A DNA stretch of 64,000 nucleotides from Nitzschia sp. pyKryTriq1 (taxonomy: Eukaryota > Bacillariophyta > Bacillariophyceae > Bacillariales > Bacillariaceae): NCBI GenBank assembly GCA_956465555.1, contig OY101131.1, forward strand, positions 323,469-387,468. The letters are read 5' to 3'. The notes beneath the pieces were generated by a model. It was given only the letters and a program-made list of their open reading frames with translations. It was not told the origin of the DNA and did no database searches. Positions 9,155-18,994 of the stretch are shown one piece after another (position 1 is the first letter of the stretch; each line of letters begins with the position of its first letter). The position numbers were made by a program, and so were the translations under genes.

Positions 9155-11272
9155 ATGAAGAATCATGACCCTCTTCTTCGTACCGGTATATATACTCCAG
9201 TCACGGAAGATGACACCCATCACCACGTCGCCGCGACGAACGGCAACACATTTAGCGACGAAACATCTCTTTCACAAAATGATCATGATCGATCGGGCCC
9301 TGACTCCTCGCATACCGGTAGTATTAGGTCTAGTGATAATAATGTTTTGTCACTGGAAGAAGCCATGGATCGGATCGGTCACGGCCCCTTTCAACGGCGT
9401 TTGTTGGTGGCGGCTGGTTTGTGTTCGGCCAGTGATGCCATGGAAATTTTGGTGCTCAGCTTTTTGAGTCTGAGCGTTCAAGAAGAATGGAATTTGTCCA
9501 CGGGACAAACCTCGACGTTGATTTCCAGTGTCTTTGTGGGTGCCTTGGGCGGGACCCTGCTGTTGGGCCGGCTAGGGGACGTACGAGGCCGCCGGCCTAC
9601 CTTTATCGTCACGGCCGCTCTCGTGGCCGTCTTTGGACTCTTGTCGGCAACATGTCGCTCGTATCGGCAACTAGTGTTTACAAGAGCTATGGTAGGAGTT
9701 GGAATTGGAGGTGTGACGGTTCCCTTTGATACCTATGGAGAATGTTTGCCTCCTTCCTGTCGAGGCAAAGGATTGGTCTATCCTTCCTATTTTTGGACCG
9801 CGGGTACCCTTTTAGTGGTACTGGGAGCGCAACTTACCTTACAAGAGGATGGTAGTGGCGGTGGGTGGAGGTATTTGTGTCTCTGGTGTGCGGTGCCTTG
9901 CATAGTTGCCACGTTAGTAGGATACCTGGTGGTTCCCGAGTCTCCGCAGTGGTTGCTGGCGCATTCGCAAACCTACCAAGCGACGACGACAGTCGAGAAC
10001 GGCGGACAGCCAACATCAGCATCATCATTAGGTCTACGACGAACCATCCTGTCCATGGAACAAGAGCAAGCCTTGACGATCCTAAGGCGTGCTGCTGTAC
10101 AAAATGGAAAAGATCCGGATCACATCTTACCCCTGGGTACCTTGCTGGTGCTAGTAGCCAACTACTCTGTCGGAACTGCTGACGACGACGACGAAAACGA
10201 CAAGAATTCGTGCGATGGTGTCGCTTCGGCCAAAGTAGAAAGTCAGCAGCTTGATTCCTTTCATAATGATTATTCCAGGAACCACCAAACCACGATGAAA
10301 GAAGATTGCTCCGAAACTAACATGATCGTTCAGGCTTCTTCTTCTTCGGTTTGGGACTTGCTGTCGCCCCATCGTCTAAAGAGCTCTCTTGCGATTTTAT
10401 CGATTTGGTTTGGCTCTGCTCTGCTCTTCTATGGGACAATACTGGCGATTACGGCGGTGTTTACGTCTAGCACCACCACTACGTCATCAGCATCATCAGC
10501 ATCAGCATCATCACAGGAAGACCAGCAACAATACCATGGTGCTGGCGGCCATTCGTTTGATTATGGGGCCATTTTGTTTTCTTCCCTGGCCGAACTAGCA
10601 GCAACTACCTTTTTGATTCTGACGATTGATCGGTGGGGACGACGGATCCTACACGCACTGTCGTTTGGATTAGGTGGCATCCTTGTTTGTGGTTTATGCT
10701 GGGTGGCTGCGGCATCATCATCGTCCTCTTCGCTGTCGTCCAGCAGCAGCAACGATACGAACGACGAGCAGGACCACTACTACCACCAGCAGCAGCAGCA
10801 GCAGCAGCAGCATCGATTGTGGTCGATGGCCTTGGCCTTTGGAGCACGCTTTTGGGTGTTTAGTGGTAGTGTCATTACTTGGATTTGGACAGCCGAAGTC
10901 TTGGAAACCAAGCATCGAACTACCGGACATGGTATGGCCAACGCTGGAGGTCGTGTGGGGGGATTCTTGTCACCCTATTTAGTGTCAGGGACAACCTCCT
11001 ATTTCACCATCGGACTCGTTTTGTGGATTACTAGTTGGACGTGGGTAACCATTGCCTGGTCTTATCTTCCCGAGACTTTGGGGGCACCCATGGGAGGAGT
11101 AATATTACTACGAGATGGGAATTACGAGTATGGGCATAGGCAGAACGAGACCCAGCAGAAGCGTTCGTTGGAGCTGACACCACGATCGCTGATATCCCAA
11201 AACTTGAAAGGTGATCGTCACGGGAAAAAAGAATATCGACCAGTGTCCTCATCTTCATCGCAAGTTGTGTAG
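9155..11272 (+). CDS. MFS transporter, SVOP/SV2-like
   Basis: The 705-aa protein is a major facilitator superfamily member of the SV2/SVOP and organic-ion transporter type. After a 70-residue hydrophilic N-terminus, the first transmembrane helix follows FQRRLLVAAGLCSASDAMEILVL. The MFS signature between TM2 and TM3 is GRLGDVRGRRP at about 138-148. Next comes FTRAMVGVGIGG (TM4), a motif shared by SVOP relatives, and PESPQWLLA after TM6. The central loop is expanded with Asp/Asn/Ser-rich sequence. A matching TM10-11 loop carries Ser and Gln runs (nine or more Gln near 10785-10812). A second-half WGRR motif follows TM8. The protein should have 12 membrane spans; substrate and membrane are not predictable. 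The insertions fall in predicted loops, so the protein is probably functional. Confidence 0.85.
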   Translation: MKNHDPLLRTGIYTPVTEDDTHHHVAATNGNTFSDETSLSQNDHDRSGPDSSHTGSIRSSDNNVLSLEEAMDRIGHGPFQRRLLVAAGLCSASDAMEILVLSFLSLSVQEEWNLSTGQTSTLISSVFVGALGGTLLLGRLGDVRGRRPTFIVTAALVAVFGLLSATCRSYRQLVFTRAMVGVGIGGVTVPFDTYGECLPPSCRGKGLVYPSYFWTAGTLLVVLGAQLTLQEDGSGGGWRYLCLWCAVPCIVATLVGYLVVPESPQWLLAHSQTYQATTTVENGGQPTSASSLGLRRTILSMEQEQALTILRRAAVQNGKDPDHILPLGTLLVLVANYSVGTADDDDENDKNSCDGVASAKVESQQLDSFHNDYSRNHQTTMKEDCSETNMIVQASSSSVWDLLSPHRLKSSLAILSIWFGSALLFYGTILAITAVFTSSTTTTSSASSASASSQEDQQQYHGAGGHSFDYGAILFSSLAELAATTFLILTIDRWGRRILHALSFGLGGILVCGLCWVAAASSSSSSLSSSSSNDTNDEQDHYYHQQQQQQQQHRLWSMALAFGARFWVFSGSVITWIWTAEVLETKHRTTGHGMANAGGRVGGFLSPYLVSGTTSYFTIGLVLWITSWTWVTIAWSYLPETLGAPMGGVILLRDGNYEYGHRQNETQQKRSLELTPRSLISQNLKGDRHGKKEYRPVSSSSSQVV

Positions 11273-11494
11273 TAGACTATCACCACTACCGTTTTCTAAC
11301 GTACAATTACAATCAACGAGCCTATTTTTTGAAGTAGTAGTGACAGGTGCTCCTGTGGTCAGAACCAAAAAGCGCATTGTTGGAGCAAAAGCATCTAATT
11401 GCAGCTACAGTAGTCGTATTAGTCTCTCTACTAGCTCTCTAATTACGTAGTACTAGTTGACACTCTCTAGCTAGTAGAGTAGAGTATACTAATA

Positions 11495-12832
11495 TCACGT
11501 CGATCTCGATGATGATCTGGCGACACCCATGTGCCGCGTTGCCCCCGGCTTGATCCACCAGTCCACGAGTTGCCACCCAATCGAAGCCAAGTAGTTGGAT
11601 GCCACATTTCGCGATGCCTCCAAGTCATTGCCCGACGACTCCTCTTGCATGTCTCTGATCCTATCGACAAAGATCCACGATGCATTGGAACCAAATTTGT
11701 CCATGCACAGCTGTAGAATCTTGGTTGGGACTCCTTTGTCCAAATACATGAGGACGGCTTCCGTCACTATAATTGTATGAGTCTTTGTCCCTCTGCTGTG
11801 TTGTTCTTGTTCTTGAGCAATTTGCGACAGTACCGATTCCAGTAGGTCCAGATCATTCAAATCGATCGCTTGAAATCGCAAATAAGCAGAATTATCATGG
11901 TGATCACCGCCATCTCCATCAGTCGTTGACGTCGACGGCGACGGCTTCAATAAGTACTGAGGCAGCTCACGATACAAAGATTGTAAGAGCTTTTGTTTCG
12001 ATTCGACCACTGCCTTGAAATCCAATTCCCACACTCGATTCACATGAGGATAAAAACGAAGTAAGGTACGTATGGATCGTGTATCATAACCACCTCCCAA
12101 AATGACAAGCTCGATCCGCGGCGACGGCGACGACGAAGACTCTTCTTGGTCATTATTAGTATTATTATTGTTCTTCGTCTCACCACCATCCTCACCACCA
12201 AGGATGTGCTCGATTTCAGCTTGAATGGCTTGATTCAAATACACGGTGCGTAGCTCAATATTGGCATGTAGCCATCGAGGATACATCCGCACGGGAATCG
12301 CACGAAAGAGGATCCATCGTGATATACGTGGGAGTAGATGATACGTAGGATAACCCTCGTGTTTTTCGTAGGCCGGAGATTTCGGATCGACCGAAGTCAA
12401 GGCCTTGTTCCAAAGGATGCGCAGATTGACAAAGACGTCCGGTGGACATGACGAACGATCTTGACCGAAATGCAACAACGGCAGCAATCGACTGTGACAC
12501 TTCCATGACCACATTTTCCAACGTGGAAAGGGACATGAGCCAGGTGGCTGCACGTGTAAGATTTCGTAAATACTGTCGTCGGCACTGCTGGTTGTACTAG
12601 TAGTGATTGTTGTGCTACTGTTGTTGTTCCGATGAACAACCCCACCAACCATCAAGGGAAGACAACATGACAGTGCCAATACTAGAATCAACAATGCCGG
12701 AGACTTGGTTTCCCACCATGATGATGGTGATGATGATGGTGATACACTCATTGGACGAATGATGAATGCCATGGTCGTACCGGTATTCAAGACAACAGAC
12801 AACAAGGAGAGAGAAGAATATTCATCATCCAT
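11495..12832 (-). CDS. Leucine carboxyl methyltransferase-family (LCM/PPM) enzyme
   Basis: The 445-aa product belongs to the SAM-dependent LCM/PPM family. It has the arginine-rich lead-in (RMYPRWLHANIELRTVYLNQAI) and the SAM-binding glycine motif VILGGGYDTRSIR at about 243-255. An acidic strand follows in VWELDF (E and D binding SAM ribose), then RFQAIDLND and the catalytic-fold block IIVTEAVLMYLDKG. Known members methylate PP2A catalytic subunit or tRNA wybutosine, but small-molecule and bacterial paralogues exist. A hydrophobic segment near residues 46-65 suggests a signal anchor or secretory leader, which is unusual for cytosolic LCMT1. An alternative start is the Met at residue 21. Two Asn/Ser-rich inserts lie within the fold. 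The substrate is not assignable. Confidence 0.8.
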   Translation of the reverse strand: MDDEYSSLSLLSVVLNTGTTMAFIIRPMSVSPSSSPSSWWETKSPALLILVLALSCCLPLMVGGVVHRNNNSSTTITTSTTSSADDSIYEILHVQPPGSCPFPRWKMWSWKCHSRLLPLLHFGQDRSSCPPDVFVNLRILWNKALTSVDPKSPAYEKHEGYPTYHLLPRISRWILFRAIPVRMYPRWLHANIELRTVYLNQAIQAEIEHILGGEDGGETKNNNNTNNDQEESSSSPSPRIELVILGGGYDTRSIRTLLRFYPHVNRVWELDFKAVVESKQKLLQSLYRELPQYLLKPSPSTSTTDGDGGDHHDNSAYLRFQAIDLNDLDLLESVLSQIAQEQEQHSRGTKTHTIIVTEAVLMYLDKGVPTKILQLCMDKFGSNASWIFVDRIRDMQEESSGNDLEASRNVASNYLASIGWQLVDWWIKPGATRHMGVARSSSRST

Positions 12833-13120
12833 GCATCCTTATTCCTCGTCGCGATCCTCGATCCTCGATCCTGCCTCTCTCGCGATCTTGAATCATCTAT
12901 GCGGTTGCGATCTCCTACGGAGGCACCCCTGCGCGCAGCGGAAATCAGCAACCCACGCAATCTACGAGCCTCGGCAATATCGACCGGCCACGGGGGTGAC
13001 CGATTACTGAAGATTCAAACAGGGTTCGGAGCGAAGCGTCGTCTCATGTACCGGTACCACTAACTACCGGTTGTTTGGTGTTTCTCGTCGAGACCAACTA
13101 TTCCCGGTATACTACGTAGC

Positions 13121-14761
13121 ATGGTGATAAGACACGATGCTGATGCAAATATCATATTAGGCCGTCCCTATATATTGCCGGTAATATTCATGTGGATAAT
13201 GGATACTTGTTCAACTACGTGTACGAGAAAAGTTCGGCACCGAGTTGTCGCCTGGCGCTGTTGGATGTTCGGAATTGGGATCTTTCTGGGATGTGCCTAC
13301 ATTTTGTATGTCGACGTCAACGTCTTGGCACCTATCAAACTTGAATTTGTCAACATGAACGGTCGACTGGGCCCGATGAGCACTTCCCAATACGAATACA
13401 AGCCTGCACCAACATCAACATCAACGCCACCACCTCCCCCAAATGCCACTGAAACTGCCAAGACTCCGAGCTTCAGCGATAGGACTACTCGCACCAGTAT
13501 CCCAGGCTGCTCATTTAGCAAACACGCCGAACTTATTGCCATCGCCAATATCTCATACCCCAAAGCGGATGCTTCCCTTCCTCCATCATTATTGCCGTTG
13601 CTGCTGGGGGGAGTCGACAACAGCAACAGCAACAACACTGTCGACATGCTGGCACTTTGCCTTTTAGATAATGACAATACACAACGATATTGGTTCGGCC
13701 ATTTTCCCCATGCGGCCCAATCCATTTTTCCTTGTTGGTCATTTTTTCAACGCGTTCGAGACCAGTATCCCCACGCCCAACTCGGATTTTGGATCAATGA
13801 TGATACTATCACAAGCCCTCCACGGATTCGATTTCGAGGTTCGTGGTTGTTAAGTGTCGTGCCACAAACTGGAGCCTGTACGTATCAACGCAATATCCCC
13901 CTCCACAACAGTAGCTTGAGCTCTTCAAACAATCCAAATCATACCTTGGGGTATATGCTGGATACTGGTATTACCCCCGACGGCCAGCAGCAGCAGGCCT
14001 TGGTGTATCGCTTATCGAATAATGTCAAGTCGAACTGGCGTGCGCCGGAATGGTTCTCTCGGCCCGAAGATGCGGAATCACTAAAACGGGCCGTCTTGGG
14101 TGCAAATACAAAACAACAACAAGAAGAAGAAGAAGAAGAACAACACCAGCAACAGCAAAAGCAGCAACCGCCACTTCGGATTGGCTTGATTCAACGGACC
14201 AAGGATCGGCGGATCATCAATCTACACCAGATCCGACACGCTATTCAAAAAGAATACCCCCACTCTACGATCGATCAAGTCTCTATGGACACAATGGATT
14301 TCTTTCAACAAGCGACGTGGTTCGCAGAACAACATGTGATTCTGAGTATGCATGGAGCCGCGTTAACGAATATTGCCTTCATGATGTCAGGAGGACGTCA
14401 TGGCGATGCTGCATCGTTGATTGAAATCTTTCCACGCCCCTTTTATGAATTGCACTATTTTAGGCGACTGGCGCAATCCATAGGAATGACTACTACCGCC
14501 ACATCCACAGCCACATCGAACAACACAAACAAAAACACAGCACAACAACAATCTCAACGCTATTTCCAGTGGATTGATTCCAATGTCACTGATCCAGAAG
14601 CAGAATACCAAGCCTCGATTTCTTCAAACCAAGAGATGAAGCACAACGATGCCGCACCGCCCATTGATGAAATCATTGCGTTGGTACACAAAGCCGTGGC
14701 TTCTATCACCATCACGCACCACCATCATCATCATATGCAGGATCATCCATCCAGCCAGTGA
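13121..14761 (+). CDS. Family 61-type (DUF563) glycosyltransferase, type II membrane protein
   Basis: The 546-aa protein has a short basic N-terminus and a single hydrophobic span near residues 44-66 (WRCWMFGIGIFLGCAYILYV). A Pro/Thr-rich stem follows, the classic layout of a Golgi glycosyltransferase. The catalytic half contains RIGLIQRTKDRRIINLHQI, then the hallmark ILSMHGAALTNIAFM at about 406-421 and IEIFPRPFYELHYFRRLAQSIGM. These match the GT61 family, which transfers xylose, GlcNAc or arabinose in plants and animals. Donor and acceptor are unknown here; cell-wall or frustule-associated glycans are plausible. A Gln/Glu run (about residues 328-350) and a His-rich C-terminus are low-complexity additions. 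The start ATG is preceded by a spaced intergenic region. Confidence 0.85.
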   Translation: MVIRHDADANIILGRPYILPVIFMWIMDTCSTTCTRKVRHRVVAWRCWMFGIGIFLGCAYILYVDVNVLAPIKLEFVNMNGRLGPMSTSQYEYKPAPTSTSTPPPPPNATETAKTPSFSDRTTRTSIPGCSFSKHAELIAIANISYPKADASLPPSLLPLLLGGVDNSNSNNTVDMLALCLLDNDNTQRYWFGHFPHAAQSIFPCWSFFQRVRDQYPHAQLGFWINDDTITSPPRIRFRGSWLLSVVPQTGACTYQRNIPLHNSSLSSSNNPNHTLGYMLDTGITPDGQQQQALVYRLSNNVKSNWRAPEWFSRPEDAESLKRAVLGANTKQQQEEEEEEQHQQQQKQQPPLRIGLIQRTKDRRIINLHQIRHAIQKEYPHSTIDQVSMDTMDFFQQATWFAEQHVILSMHGAALTNIAFMMSGGRHGDAASLIEIFPRPFYELHYFRRLAQSIGMTTTATSTATSNNTNKNTAQQQSQRYFQWIDSNVTDPEAEYQASISSNQEMKHNDAAPPIDEIIALVHKAVASITITHHHHHHMQDHPSSQ

Positions 14762-16148
14762 ATAAATAAATAATTAGTTTTTAATAGGAAAGGGTGAGTC
14801 ATCTCACAACGAAGCCTGGTGCAATATAATTTTGAAAGTGTCTGATCTTCAGGTTAAAGGCCTAACATACCTGATAGAATCCGATAGAGTACTAGTAGAG
14901 ATAGTCAAAGAGAGTAAACAAAGATTATATCATACCAGTACATCATGGTCATGATCACATCATCGGAGATGTTGTGATATCCTACAATGTCCATACGTCA
15001 CCCGCTATGGCGACGTCATACCCATGACTTATTCCTTCCCAATCCCACAGGATTTAAACGGTCCCCGCGATCTAGTATTCCAAAGATAGATCGTCCCATT
15101 TACACAAATGTACAAAGGTATACGGTCGGTAGGCAAGGCCCTACCAGAGGTGGGTCGTCGACCTGCTGCTGTTTTACCACCCCTTCCCTGGGTCGCAGGA
15201 GGTCCTGAGTAGGACCTAGGTCTCCATTAATACAACATCCGCGAAAAGATCGCTTCCCTACACGGTGCTGCCATGGTCTTCGTCAGGCTCCGACTTTATT
15301 TAGGGTGTTCGCCCCTCTCTACATATTATTGTCACTGTAGTTACTTATTGATACGGATGACAGACAAACGGTACAAGAAGTCTTGTAATTTCCCGCAGGC
15401 TCACTCATACCGGTACGTACCGGTATGTACTGGGTACAACGTAGCGGTCCAGTTCAGTCGGATCGGTCTGGAATAATATCCAAGGGTGCGGTCTACCGCG
15501 AACTAACGCGGAACTCACTTTAATTGCACCCTCGACAATTGTATTCGCGCTTTCCACGCTCCGTGGCCACGAAACTTGGCCACGCTCCCAAGTAGTTACC
15601 GCGTGTTTCGATTTACGCGCTTCTGATGATTATTCTACATTCCACGAAGGAAGAGCGCGCTTCTTTGGATGTTCCTCCCTTGCTCGCCGCTCGGCTGACG
15701 ACTTCTTGGAGAGAACCAAGGGCGTTCGTACCGCTAGCGGTACATAAGTACCTTGAAGAATTCCAATTCTTCATTCGTCAAGCAAGCATCATGACGTGGC
15801 AAAACCAATTCCTACCTAACTCTACGTTTCGTCTACGTGAAACACACTCAAGCACGTAAAAAGACGTCGATATTTATCTTTCAATCACATAACGGTAGAA
15901 TAACTGATTCGAAAAACTTACCCCGTGAGAGTGGCCTGTTGGTGTCGCCAGCCGACACCGTTCATCCAGATCCAAGACTGCTCTCCTTTTTTGAAGGGAA
16001 AAAATGAACGGAGAACGGGAGCTCATCTCTAGATCGGCGTCGCACCAAAAAATCCGCATCATTGATCCATTTCAGAAATTGGAAAGGAGACATTATCGCG
16101 TTTATTGTCTCTAGCTAGATCCACAAAGCAACCACTACATGTCACAAT
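14762..16148. other. Intergenic, gene-poor 1.4 kb
   Basis: No gene is supported. The stretch contains a GTACCGGTA cluster around 15405-15440 and GC-balanced sequence from about 14970 to 15890 that looks different from the AT/CTA-rich spacers elsewhere. It may be a decayed repeat, but I found no matching end repeats or coding remnants. Confidence 0.4.
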
Positions 16149-17788
16149 ATGACAGCACTGGGTGATGTCCGATCTTCGGCACCAAAGTTACACGAAACAC
16201 AGAATTGTATGCCTGTAAAGGGGGATGCAACGGAGATGCCAGAGGGTTTTGCTCCTTCGGAGTTTGATGTACTCGTAGGTTGGGCCAGGCAAAACTTTCA
16301 TCATGGTAAGGACATCATAACGCCAATGATCGGAAGCATGGTTCAACTTGTGTTGCTATTGTGTCATGCCATGTGTATTATGCCTTGTGTGCTCTTGTGC
16401 CATGTCCTCACGCAACATTTTGAACTTGTTATTGCCTCTATCACTCCACACCAGCTGGGAACCGACGCTTTCGTGATCTCATCTCCGAAAACGTGCCACG
16501 GTACGTCGAGGCGGATTCCAAGGTCGCTCGGGGACACATTATCGCCGAGATTGTGAGTGAAATGCAACGCAGCTCTCCTTCAGGAACTGGCTTTCTCAAG
16601 ATGAACCCGTACAGTGCGAGATGGACCTTCATCGGTATTGATAAAGCAAAAGACAAGGTCGGGCATGCTCTCCGAAAGGCTTTGATGAGCTCTGAAGCAG
16701 AGGAGCTTCGTGAAAGCGACGACTCGATGAAGCAAAGCAGGGGCGGAAATGAATCCAAGACAATGGGAAGGGATCCGGCGGGATCTCCAATTGTTTCCAA
16801 AAAGCGCAAGGCAACAGCACGAGGACATTGCTCTGCCAATAGCAGCGTTTCTTCAAGCATCCTATCAAAGTCACCAAAGTACACGGGCTACCAAGGGCCC
16901 CTTTTGGTAGACGCTGTATCCTCGACTCCTGCCAACGAAGCAGATCTCACGTCGCTATCAAGATTTTTCACCACTCCTGATGGTCAACACCTGTCGCGGC
17001 AGCTGCCCCCTTCCTCGGGTGAGAACAACAATCCAAACTATGATCCCCCTTTCCTCGGGCTTTCTCCGGTAGCACGCGATATGTTTGATGAAAAACACGC
17101 GGACAGCTCAGAAGGACCAAGCCGTCGATCAAGGACCAAAGTCGTCTCATCAGATACGTCCAACATTTCACTCCAGCGTGACCTGGACCAAGAACATCAT
17201 GATCATCAAGACCGCAGCAGGAGAGGCCGCGTTGCATATCCAGAACAGCGAGCGGCTGCAGCTGGTGGTGCTGGTACCACCATCGTCCCTCCACCAACAC
17301 CATTCCCTGCTCCTGGAGCTGTGGCGCCACACCATTCAATGTATGCGCCGCCGCCGCCGCCACCACCCGGTAGCGCACCCTACTACTACCATCCTTCCTC
17401 CATGGAGCATTCACCAGCAGTCCCACCAATGCGATTTCCACCGTCGCGTGGTGCTCCTCTGTCACCAGCAGGAGGAGGAGCGACGTCAAGAATGCCACCC
17501 CCGCACCAAATGATGCCCCCCGGTGCTGCCGCACAGATTCCACCGCCACCGGGAATGTACTACCATGCTCCTGGATATTACTACTATCATCCTGGTTACA
17601 TGCCACCGCCACCTCCTGGTGCCGGTGCAAACTCAGCTCCGCCATTTTACCCTCCTCCTCCTCCCTACTACCCTCCACCACCACCACATCACCACCACCA
17701 CCACCATCAGCTCGAGGAACAAGGGGAGGACGACGAATTGAACTCTCCTCGTCCGAATGATCCCCTCCCATCGCCTGTTGCCTTGTAA
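16149..17788 (+). CDS. DUF6824-domain protein with Pro/His-rich tail (2 exons)
   Basis: The gene is split. Exon 1 is 16149-16305 and exon 2 is 16455-17788, with a 149-nt GT-AG intron (donor GTAAGG, acceptor CCAG). The split codon restores a continuous FDVLVGWARQNFHHAGNRRF block, giving about 496 aa. Residues about 38-125 form a diatom-expanded domain. It runs DVL.G...N...GN..FR, then Y..A....K..IA..IV, then GTGFLKMNP..ARW, then A.DKVGHALR. I know this as DUF6824. The usual DVLCGRG is altered to DVLVGWA. A regulatory or DNA-related role is often supposed for the family, but none is established to my knowledge. The second half (residues about 300-480) is extremely rich in Pro, Tyr and His (YYHPGYMPPPPPGAG), like an adhesive or phase-separating tail. 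Reading exon 2 alone would truncate the domain. Confidence 0.82.
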
Positions 17789-18994
17789 TATAGCTACTAC
17801 CTAATATTACTACAAAAACCTACAACTAGTAGGCTAGACGAAGAACTCTTGGTGATTACTATTAGTAAGAATACTACTCCTGCTGCTGATGATATTAATA
17901 CTACTACTAAATGCTGACTGCGGCGGCGGTCGATAACCTAATAGTAGTACTACTACTAGTATCTGCTGCTGTCTGCTGTTCTTCTTGCACATTGTTCATT
18001 AGTTCTTAGTCTACGTAGTACACACACACCAGAAAGGTTGTCGCGGCAAAGGAATCGTTGGTAGTAGACTGGTTGTCATTCGGCTACTCTCTACCCTACT
18101 AAAGTGGGAGAAACGGTGGAGCAAAACGCACACAAAGCTCCTTTTTTTCTTGTTGTACTATGAGTACGCAGTGCGCGTAGACTATGCGATACCGGTGGAT
18201 CGTAGCCGTTTGATTTTTTGCTGCAGGAGGGAACAGTATGTGGAAGTTGTCGTTCCACCGACCGGTACTGTACAAGGTATGTGGAGAAGAAAATCCATTG
18301 GGCGCGAAAGAACTCTGCAGAAATAAGGGATGGCATTATGTAATACTTCACAGCAGCATAGCTACAGTAGTTGTTAGTAGCCGTCGTTTGTCGCTGGCTT
18401 CAAGTTGAGCTTTAGTGGTGGTCCCGCAACCTCTTATCTTTGTTGATAATATGCATGCTTGACGAACCTACCGGTACATCTCATTCAGTACGAGTACCGT
18501 ACCTGGTACTGTACTGATCTTTACAGTACCGTACCAGGTACTCTACTGTACGTACCGAAAGCCCGCCTCAGATAGAGCAGAGAGTGGCTCAATTATTTGT
18601 TTGACTTCTCCCGCCCGACTCTGTTGCCATCGGCTGACGGACAGATCTAGGTAGTGGCTCCCTTCTTGGGGGATTTTTGTACCGGTACACATACCGTGTA
18701 CGTATGTGCGGGGGCCTCTGAACTCGGAAATCCTCTACCGCGGCGGGGTAGAGAAGTGAATTGTTTGAATTTTGACCATGGCAGCGATATACGACCGCGG
18801 TGAAGATGCAATATACAATCCGTCGTATGGATAATTCTGCTACTTCAGATACGAGTCGACTACTATAGACTACTACAAGCACAATATCGGGCGAGATCGC
18901 GATTTCCATCAAATCGTCGTCGTCGTCGTCACGCAAAAAGATCGCATCATCACGAAAGAAGACTAATCAAAGACTATTATAGCGGTAGGAGGAT
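17789..18994. other. Intergenic, CTA/TAG- and GTAC-rich
   Basis: No gene is visible. The first 200 nt are dense in CTACTA/TAGTAG repeats. The second half carries many GTAC palindromes (18470-18560 and 18675-18705), including the hairpin listed separately. Confidence 0.5.
18500..18540. repeat. Imperfect hairpin built of GTAC units
   Basis: The left arm TACCTGGTACTGTA (18500-18513) is the reverse complement of the right arm at 18522-18540, apart from a 5-nt insertion (GTACC). The loop is about 8 nt. It lies about 450 bp upstream of the hydrolase start and is part of the GTAC-rich intergenic pattern. Confidence 0.5.

Noticed and set aside
14970-15890. Possible solo LTR
   Set aside because: TG- and CA-like ends can be chosen, but I could not find a matching target-site duplication or a related copy in the window.
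16968-17771. 267-aa reverse-strand frame over the DUF6824 gene
   Set aside because: It arises from the Pro/His-coding CC-rich sequence read backwards; the forward gene has a conserved domain and a sensible intron.
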